DNA of 64,000 nucleotides from Micromonospora rifamycinica (GTDB taxonomy: Bacteria; Actinomycetota; Actinomycetes; Mycobacteriales; Micromonosporaceae): assembly GCF_900090265.1 (NCBI RefSeq), contig NZ_LT607752.1, positions 4,464,001-4,528,000 on the forward strand, written 5' to 3'. The notes under the pieces are model-generated. The model had not been told where the DNA came from, ran no database searches, and saw only the letters and a list, made by a program, of their open reading frames with translations. Every line of letters starts with the position of its first letter. The stretch's first letter is position 1. Made by a program: the position numbers and the translations under genes. Positions 58,316 to 64,000 of the stretch are shown piece by piece.

Positions 58316-59638
58316 ATGCCTGCGGGTACCAGCGCTCCGCGCTACTACGTCGAACTCACCCTGCCCGGCCTGGAGATGTGGCCGGAGCTCCACCTGCGGA
58401 TGCAGCAGATGCGCAAGCTGGGGCACCGCATCCTGGTGCTCTCGACCGCCGAGGCCGCGCCCCTGCTCGCCGACGCGGCGGACGAGGTGGTGGTCTGCGA
58501 GGACGTCTTCTCGGCGGACGCGCTCGCCGCGGCACTCGCGCCGTACGCCGCGGACGGTCTGCGCTTCTCCATCATCGGGGACCGGACGTGGTCCGCGCAG
58601 TTCGGTGCCGCACAGCGGCTGGGCCTGCCGTTCCCCGGCATGGTGGGCCAGCTGAACTGCCGGATCAAGCCGAGGCTGCGCCGGGTCCTCGCCGACACCA
58701 TGCCGTTGCGGGCCACGGTGTTCTCCGCGGACGAGGCCACCCCGGAACGGATCGACGCGCTGGTGGCGGAGATCGGTCTGCCCTTCGTGGTGAAGCCGAT
58801 CTGGGGTGCGGCCAGCAGCTACGTCGGGTTCGTCCAGGACCGGGAGGCCGCGCACGAGGTGATCGGCGGCACCTTCGCGGCGCTCGCCGAGGACCAGGAC
58901 CTCAACCCCGTCGACGACGGCGACCAGGTGTGGGATCCGAGGCGGCAGATCCTGGTCGAGGAGTTCATCACCGAGGGCCGGGAGCTGTCGTACGAGGCGT
59001 TCGTCCAGCACGGCCGGCTGGTGCCCCTGCTGATCCAGGAGAAGTACAAGTTCAACCGGGAGGGCAACTTCCACTTCGAGACGGCGAACCTGTGCCCCAC
59101 CCCGTTCGTGTCCGCCGAGGAGGAGACGGAGATCCATCGCCAGCTCCAGGAGGCGATGACGAAGCTGGAGGTGGACGACACCTTCATCCACGTCGAGTGC
59201 AAGTGGGACGGTCAACGGGTCCGGATCATCGAGGTGAACTCCCGCATCGGCGGGGGCAGCGTGCCGAAGATGCTGAACCTGTTCCTCGGGATCGATCCCC
59301 GGGAGATGACGCTCAAGCTCGCGTTGGGCGAGACGCTGCCGACCGACTACCCGCGTAAGGGTGGCTTCCTGCTCGGCGTGTTCGTCAACGCCCACGAGGC
59401 GGGCGAGTTCGTCGGCTTCGAGGGGCTGGAGTGGGGCCGGGAGCGGCCGGAGTTCTCGTTCGACCTGGAGTATCTGCAGCCCGGGACGATCGTGCCGCCG
59501 CGTGACGTCCAGAGTGGCCGGGAGCGCTGGCTGTTCTGCTACGACGTCTTCTACCACTGCAACGACCAGGCCGAGATCCCCTATCTCTACGAGGAGACGC
59601 TGCGCCGGGTCCGGTTGCGGTTCGCCGAAGCCGGCTGA
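58316..59638 (+). CDS. ATP-grasp ligase
   Basis: 440 residues from ATG 58316 (GAGAGGTGA upstream). N-terminal Rossmann-like part (YYVELTLPGLEMWPELHLRMQQMRKLGHRILVLS), then the ATP-grasp: PFVVKPIWGAASSYVGF (Lys), ILVEEFITEGRELSYEAF, IHVECKWDGQRVRIIEVNSRIGGGSVPKML with the Mg-binding Glu and Asn. Such enzymes join a carboxylate to an amine through an acyl-phosphate, as in BacD or carnosine-type dipeptide synthesis. It lies 275 bp after queD and before an NRPS, so it may join a 7-deazaguanine carboxylate or amino acid to a partner. Substrates are inferred only. Confidence 0.85.
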   Translation: MPAGTSAPRYYVELTLPGLEMWPELHLRMQQMRKLGHRILVLSTAEAAPLLADAADEVVVCEDVFSADALAAALAPYAADGLRFSIIGDRTWSAQFGAAQRLGLPFPGMVGQLNCRIKPRLRRVLADTMPLRATVFSADEATPERIDALVAEIGLPFVVKPIWGAASSYVGFVQDREAAHEVIGGTFAALAEDQDLNPVDDGDQVWDPRRQILVEEFITEGRELSYEAFVQHGRLVPLLIQEKYKFNREGNFHFETANLCPTPFVSAEEETEIHRQLQEAMTKLEVDDTFIHVECKWDGQRVRIIEVNSRIGGGSVPKMLNLFLGIDPREMTLKLALGETLPTDYPRKGGFLLGVFVNAHEAGEFVGFEGLEWGRERPEFSFDLEYLQPGTIVPPRDVQSGRERWLFCYDVFYHCNDQAEIPYLYEETLRRVRLRFAEAG

Positions 59639-59684
59639 CCGGGCACCGCGGAGGGTGGTCGGAGCGGGCCACCAGGCAGGGTCG

Positions 59685-60476
59685 TCAGGTCGTCGGGCGT
59701 ACGTCGAGCAGGCGGCTCCGGACGAGGTCGGCGACCTGCGCCTGGTGGCCCGGATCCGAGAAGTAGAAGTGCCCGCCCGGCATCCGGTGCAGCTCGAAGG
59801 GGCCGGTGGTCACCTCCGCCCACGCCTCGGCGGCCGGTAGGTCGACCCAGTGGTCGTCGGTGCCGTGGATGGCGGTCACCGGGAGCCGCAACGGCGTCCG
59901 GGGGCGCTCCCGGTAGAGCTCCACGGCCCGGCTGTCCGAGCGGAGGATCGGCAGGAGGAGTTCCCGCATCCCCGGGTCGTCGAGCAGGGCGGCGTCGGTG
60001 CCGCCCAGGGATTTCAGGTCCGCGATGATGGTGTCGTCGGTGGTCCGTACGGCGGCCGTGCCGTGCAGGGTGCTGGGTGCCCGGCAGGACGACGCGAAGA
60101 GGTGCCGCGCCGGGTGGGCCTTGCCCGCCAGCAGGCTCGCGGTCTCGTAGCCGACGAGGGAGCCCATGCTGTGGCCGAAGAACGCCAGCGGCAGGTCGGT
60201 CAGCTCGTGCTCGACCAGCGCCGTGGTCAACTGCCTGGCGAGCTCCTCGATGTCCCCGACGAGCGGCTCGGCGTGCCGTTCCATCCGGCCCGGGTACTGC
60301 ACGGTGAGCACGTCGATGTCGCCCGCGAGGAGCTGCGCGAAGCCGTAGAAGTAGCTCGCCGAACCGCCCGCGTGCGGTAGCAGCAGCAATCGACAGGTCG
60401 GGTCGTCGGACGAGGCGTGGTAGCGCCGCAGCCACTTGCCGGCGGGCGTCCTGACGAACGAGGTCACGCCCGCCAC
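59685..60476 (-). CDS. Type II thioesterase
   Basis: 263 residues. Alpha/beta hydrolase of the GrsT/RifR type: RLLLLPHAGGSASYFYGF, VLTVQYPGRMERHAEPL, FFGHSMGSLVGYETA with the nucleophile serine, ITAIHGTDDHWVD and the catalytic histidine in GGHFYFSD. Removes wrong acyl groups from NRPS carrier proteins. GTG 60476 or GTG 60467 could be the start. It faces the NRPS gene across a 464-bp region and probably serves it. Confidence 0.92.
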   Translation of the reverse strand: MAGVTSFVRTPAGKWLRRYHASSDDPTCRLLLLPHAGGSASYFYGFAQLLAGDIDVLTVQYPGRMERHAEPLVGDIEELARQLTTALVEHELTDLPLAFFGHSMGSLVGYETASLLAGKAHPARHLFASSCRAPSTLHGTAAVRTTDDTIIADLKSLGGTDAALLDDPGMRELLLPILRSDSRAVELYRERPRTPLRLPVTAIHGTDDHWVDLPAAEAWAEVTTGPFELHRMPGGHFYFSDPGHQAQVADLVRSRLLDVRPTT

Positions 60477-60940
60477 CGACCTGACGCAGGAGCGGACAAC
60501 ACCATGGACAGGAACATCGCCACCCCCGGGTGAGTCTGCGGACCCGTGTGAGATCTGCCGATCGCGCAGATGCGGTCGCCGACGGCGGGGACGACGCCCC
60601 GCCGCGCTGCCGCTGAATCACAGCCGACGCCGCTCGAACGTACAGCGCCACGGCAGGTGCTGCAACCGATCGCAGCCGCCCCGGCCGGGGCGGCCGGTGA
60701 TGCCCGTGACCTGGGCCGGACGGGTCCGCGCCGACCGGATCGACACTCGCCGTCGAGCTGCCCGAACGTCCCCGCGGACGTGATTGACACTCATCTGACG
60801 GCTGTGGCATGGTCCAACTGGTTCGCCGAAGAACGATCTTGTCCACGGATAGCTGGTCGTCAAACCGCCGTCGTGGTTCCACAGCCGTTGCGGTGGGTGC
60901 CTCTCGAAACCCCACGGGGTTGATTGGAGGAGTCTCCACT
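60477..60940. other. Divergent promoter region of thioesterase and NRPS
   Basis: No ORF with normal codon bias. Bases 60780-60940 are less GC-rich and hold a sigma-70-like promoter for the NRPS and a GGAGG site near 60926-60930. Confidence 0.55.
60784..60813 (+). promoter_or_regulatory. Putative sigma-70 promoter of the NRPS gene
   Basis: Perfect TTGACA -35 at 60784-60789 and CATGGT at 60808-60813 as a weak -10, 18 bp apart, about 130 bp before the NRPS start. Confidence 0.4.
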
Positions 60941-63900
60941 TTGAGGTACGGGGGAACGCCTCTCGTGGACGGCGCCGTGTGGGGCCGTCCGGAAACGAAG
61001 GCCGATGTCGTCAGTGGCGCGGTCCGCCTCGACATGGTCGAGGCCCGACGACGGGCCAGGGCACTGGCCGGCACGTTGCTCGCGCGGGGGCTGGATCCGT
61101 CGGCCGAGTCGCCGGTGGCCGTCTGCCTGCCCCGGTCGGCCGACCTGGTGGTCGCCTATCTGGCGGTCGCGATGGCCGGCGGTGTCATCGCGCCGATCGA
61201 TCCGACCCTTCCCGAGCTGCGCCGACGGGACATCCTGCGCCAGTTGCGGCCGGCGTTCGCGATCGCCGCGCCGACCGTGGCGGACGCCTTCGCCGTCGAC
61301 TGCGCGGTCCTCGCGCCGGACGCCTGGTCGGGCGTGACCGCGGCGGACGTCGAGGCCGCCCGGTCCGCGCTGGACGTCCCCGCCCCGGACGACCGCGCCC
61401 TCTACATGATCTTCACGTCCGGCACCACCGGCGTGCCGAAGGGGGTCGTCTGCACCGCGGCGAACCTCGAACACCTGCTGCGCTGGAGCCTCGACGACCA
61501 CGACTTCGGCGACGGCGCGCGGATCTCGGTGACCGTCTCACCCGGGTTCGACGTCTCCATCTGGGAGCACTTCGTGGCGTTCGCCGCGGACGCCTCGCTG
61601 CACGTGGTCGACGACGAACTCCGCCTCGACCCGCAGGCGCTGCGCGCGGCGTGGGCCCGGCACGACGTGACGCACTCCTTCGTGTCCCCGCAGTTGGCCG
61701 AGGAACTCGTCGCCCTGGACTGGACCGACCAGCCGACCAGCCTGCGCGAGCTGTACGCGGGCGGGGACCGGCTCCGCAAGCGGCCCCCGGCCACCCTGCC
61801 GTTCCCCCTGGTCAACCTGTACGGGCCGACCGAGTGCACGGTGATCTCGACCGGTGGCGTGGTGCGGCCCGCCGACGACACGAACGCCGACACCTACCCC
61901 GACATCGGGGTCGGGCTGCCCGGGCTGTCCATCGCCGTGGTCGACGACGAGCTGCGGCCGGTGCCGGCGGGCACCCGTGGCCAGTTGTGCATCGGTGGGC
62001 CGCAGGTGACCCGGGGTTACCTGAACGACGACGAGCTGACCGCAGAGAAGTTCCGGCTGCTCGCCGGGCCGGACGGCGTCACCCGGCGGTACTACTGCAC
62101 CGGTGACCAGGTCACCGAGAACCCGGACGGCACCCTCCAGTTCCACGGTCGCACCGACGGCCAGATCAAGGTCGGCGGCGTCCGGCTCGAGATCGGCGAG
62201 ATCGAGGCCGCGCTCACCGCCCACCCCGCGGTGGACCGCGCCGTGGCGCTGACGGTCACCCATCCCAGGTCGGGCAACCTGCGGGTCGCGTCCACCGTGG
62301 TGACCGCCACCGGGATCACGGCACGGGAGATCAAGGACTGGCTGGCGGCACGGTTGCCGCGGGCCGCGGTGCCCGCGTCGGTGCTGTTCCGCGACCGGAT
62401 GCCGCTGACGCACAACGGCAAGACGGACATGCGTGCGTTGCGCGCCGAGCACGAGGCGGCCCTGCGGGACGCGGTGGCGACGCTGGACGAGGCGGTCGAC
62501 GGCGGCACCGACACCGACGACCACGCCTACGTCTTCCCCGTCAACCAGGAGCAACGCAGCCTGTGGTTTCTCTGGCACGTCGCGCCGAGGTCGCCCCGGT
62601 ACAACGTCACGGCCGCCTTCGTGGTCGAGGGCGCCCTCGACGAGGCACGGCTGCGGACGGCTGTCGGGTCCGTGGTGCGGGCGCACCCCTCCGTCGTCGC
62701 GTCGTTCCGGGAGGGCCGGGACGGCGCGCTGGAACTGGTCGCCGAGGCGAAGGCCCGTCACGCCGGCGGCGACCTGGTGCAGGTCTTCGACCCGGTGGCC
62801 AGCCTGGCGGCAGCGGTGCGGACCGCGGACGAGCAGTACAACGAGCCGTTCGACCTGCTCACCGGGCCGCTGATGCGGGTGGCGTTGATCCCGGTGGCGC
62901 AGACGGACACCGCCGTCCTGCAACTCGTCCTGCACCACACGGTCGCCGACGGCGTGTCGATCCAGGGCCTCCTGGAGAAGATCACCGAGAGTTACCACGG
63001 CCGGACGCTGCCCGCCCGGCCGGCACGGGTCGACGGGCAGCCGCCGGGCGTCGACACCCCGCCCGGGGTCGTCGCGTTCTGGGAGGGCCGGCGCGACACG
63101 TACCGGCCGCTCCGGCTGCGCCGCGAGTTCGACCCGGAGCTGGCCGACGGCAGCGCCGTCGAGATCCGCAGCACCGGCCGGCTGGGTGAGCGGCTCCGGG
63201 AGGCGGCGGCCCGCGCGCACACCACGCCGTTCCGGCTCATGCTGACGGCCTGGATGATCGCTGCCGGCCGGTGGGCCGGTCAGGACGCGCTGACCGTCGG
63301 CGTGCCCGCGCACGGGCGGTCCAGCAGCGACGCCTCGTCGGTCGGCATGTACGTCAACACGTTGCCGGTGACCGTGCCGCTGCGGGACCTGGACTTCGCC
63401 GACGTCCTGGCGGCGGTCGAGACCGAGCTGGCGCTGACCGACGAGCACCACGCGCCGTTCAGCGTGATCGCCCGCGCCGGACGCAGCGCGTCGCCGCTCG
63501 CGTTCGACATCGTGAACAGCACCTTCAGCCTGGAGCTGCCGCTGCGGTTGGGCATCGGCGACCGGGCCACCCGGCTGCAGCCGCGACTCGACTCGTGCCC
63601 GTACCCGTTGAGTGTCTTCGCCGATCCGCTCAGCGGCGACGAGGTGAACGTGTTCGCCCAGTTCGGCCGGGGCTGCGTCGACGCGGCGGAGGTGCGGGGG
63701 ATGGTCGCGGCCTTCCTGGCGCAGCTCGCCCACCAGGCCGACGCCACGCCCGACCGCCCCGGGGTGGCGGCCCGGCCCCGGCGGATCGAGGACGAGGCCC
63801 CGGCGGCGGCGCCGGTGGGGCCGTCGACGGCGGCGCTCGCCGCGGTCACCCAGGCCTGGGAGAGCGTCCTCGGGCTCGCCAACCTGCCGCCGGAGGCGGA

Positions 63901-64000
63901 CTTCTTCGAGCTGGGCGGTGACTCGCTGGCCGCGCTGCGGATCGTCGGCCAGCTCTCCGCCGCCGGCTATCCGCTGTCACTCGCCGACTTCTTCCGCTGT
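60941..64000 (+). CDS. Nonribosomal peptide synthetase, A-C-T order (3' end beyond window)
   Basis: 1020 residues visible from a TTG eight bases after GGAGGAG (GTG 60965 or ATG 61034 are alternatives). Adenylation domain: YMIFTSGTTGVPKGVV near 156, FDVSIWE, LYGPTECTV near 292, YYCTGDQV, GRTDGQIKVGGVRLEIGEIE and NGKTDMRAL (Lys) near 490. Only about 45 residues later a condensation domain starts (PVNQEQRSLWFLWHVAP) with HHTVADGVS near 665 and VGMYVNTLPV, then a carrier domain with FFELGGDSLAAL near 990. Thus A-C-T, with no carrier between A and C. The specificity code read by eye is D-V-W-S-L-A-L-V-I-K, closest to serine-type but not a known match. Sequence continues beyond the window. Confidence 0.9.
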   Translation, partial: MRYGGTPLVDGAVWGRPETKADVVSGAVRLDMVEARRRARALAGTLLARGLDPSAESPVAVCLPRSADLVVAYLAVAMAGGVIAPIDPTLPELRRRDILRQLRPAFAIAAPTVADAFAVDCAVLAPDAWSGVTAADVEAARSALDVPAPDDRALYMIFTSGTTGVPKGVVCTAANLEHLLRWSLDDHDFGDGARISVTVSPGFDVSIWEHFVAFAADASLHVVDDELRLDPQALRAAWARHDVTHSFVSPQLAEELVALDWTDQPTSLRELYAGGDRLRKRPPATLPFPLVNLYGPTECTVISTGGVVRPADDTNADTYPDIGVGLPGLSIAVVDDELRPVPAGTRGQLCIGGPQVTRGYLNDDELTAEKFRLLAGPDGVTRRYYCTGDQVTENPDGTLQFHGRTDGQIKVGGVRLEIGEIEAALTAHPAVDRAVALTVTHPRSGNLRVASTVVTATGITAREIKDWLAARLPRAAVPASVLFRDRMPLTHNGKTDMRALRAEHEAALRDAVATLDEAVDGGTDTDDHAYVFPVNQEQRSLWFLWHVAPRSPRYNVTAAFVVEGALDEARLRTAVGSVVRAHPSVVASFREGRDGALELVAEAKARHAGGDLVQVFDPVASLAAAVRTADEQYNEPFDLLTGPLMRVALIPVAQTDTAVLQLVLHHTVADGVSIQGLLEKITESYHGRTLPARPARVDGQPPGVDTPPGVVAFWEGRRDTYRPLRLRREFDPELADGSAVEIRSTGRLGERLREAAARAHTTPFRLMLTAWMIAAGRWAGQDALTVGVPAHGRSSSDASSVGMYVNTLPVTVPLRDLDFADVLAAVETELALTDEHHAPFSVIARAGRSASPLAFDIVNSTFSLELPLRLGIGDRATRLQPRLDSCPYPLSVFADPLSGDEVNVFAQFGRGCVDAAEVRGMVAAFLAQLAHQADATPDRPGVAARPRRIEDEAPAAAPVGPSTAALAAVTQAWESVLGLANLPPEADFFELGGDSLAALRIVGQLSAAGYPLSLADFFRC

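Noticed and set aside
60979..63921. Other frames over the NRPS gene
   Set aside because: They lack the ordered A, C and carrier motifs that the chosen frame shows throughout.
1..64000. tRNA or rRNA genes
   Set aside because: Intergenic gaps were read for T-loop and cloverleaf-like patterns; none seen, though a covariance-model search would be decisive.

Overview
The window is very GC-rich DNA with dense, mostly short-spaced genes, frequent GTG starts and many 4-base GTGA or TGATG stop/start overlaps. The gene content (bacterial proteasome activator ending in GQYL, three LytR-CpsA-Psr proteins, LppU/SCO3897-type proteins, an Xre/DUF397 locus, DUF5926, DUF6457, DUF4192) points to a filamentous actinomycete, most likely Micromonosporaceae. 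This is inferred from protein families; no rRNA or tRNA gene was seen. The bpa and pheA block resembles the oriC-proximal part of other actinobacterial chromosomes, and a near-perfect parS-like site lies at 56.06 kb.

Left part (1-31 kb): a truncated GGDEF-EAL c-di-GMP gene, then molybdenum cofactor genes split over several loci: moaC-mog-moeA-moaE (3.0-5.8 kb, plus strand), a ketosamine kinase-moaA-moaD-metallophosphoesterase operon (18.7-22.1 kb, minus strand), fdhD (27.3-28.1 kb) and mobA-DUF6457 (28.4-29.2 kb). Between them are a GT87 mannosyltransferase, DoxX and GNAT proteins, an AAA ATPase, two LppU-like proteins (one with an EPPTAP repeat stalk), an EamA transporter, a prepilin peptidase-like protein, and a large fusion of an endonuclease Q-like nuclease to a UvrD/PcrA helicase. 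The 23.7-27.1 kb stretch is accessory in character: a HEPN/Abi-like gene between two 72-bp direct repeats, tandem DUF397 genes with an Xre regulator, and a divergent operon of three small translationally coupled genes.

Middle part (31-56 kb): an Lrp regulator divergent from a dimethylargininase, an orphan amino-acid-binding lipoprotein, bpa, two coupled HAD phosphatases, OsmC, a minimal zincin, AIM24, prephenate dehydratase, arginine deiminase, a soluble sensor kinase with an RsbW-like ATPase beside it, GDPD and rhodanese. A cell-envelope block follows (three LCP ligases and a nucleotide-sugar SDR enzyme), then the DUF485-ActP acetate symporter pair.

Right end (56.3-64 kb): queC-queE-queD (the 7-deazaguanine/preQ0 pathway) in a tightly coupled operon, followed by an ATP-grasp ligase, a divergent type II thioesterase and an NRPS that runs off the window. 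The NRPS has the unusual visible order adenylation-condensation-carrier. This looks like the edge of a biosynthetic cluster that could join a 7-deazapurine to an amino acid or peptide, and it is the best candidate for something undescribed.

Intergenic DNA holds many perfect long hairpins (10416, 15253, 24659, 27103, 39392), mostly at gene ends, and several short GC-rich tandem repeats with units of 14, 17, 23, 31 and 32 bp.
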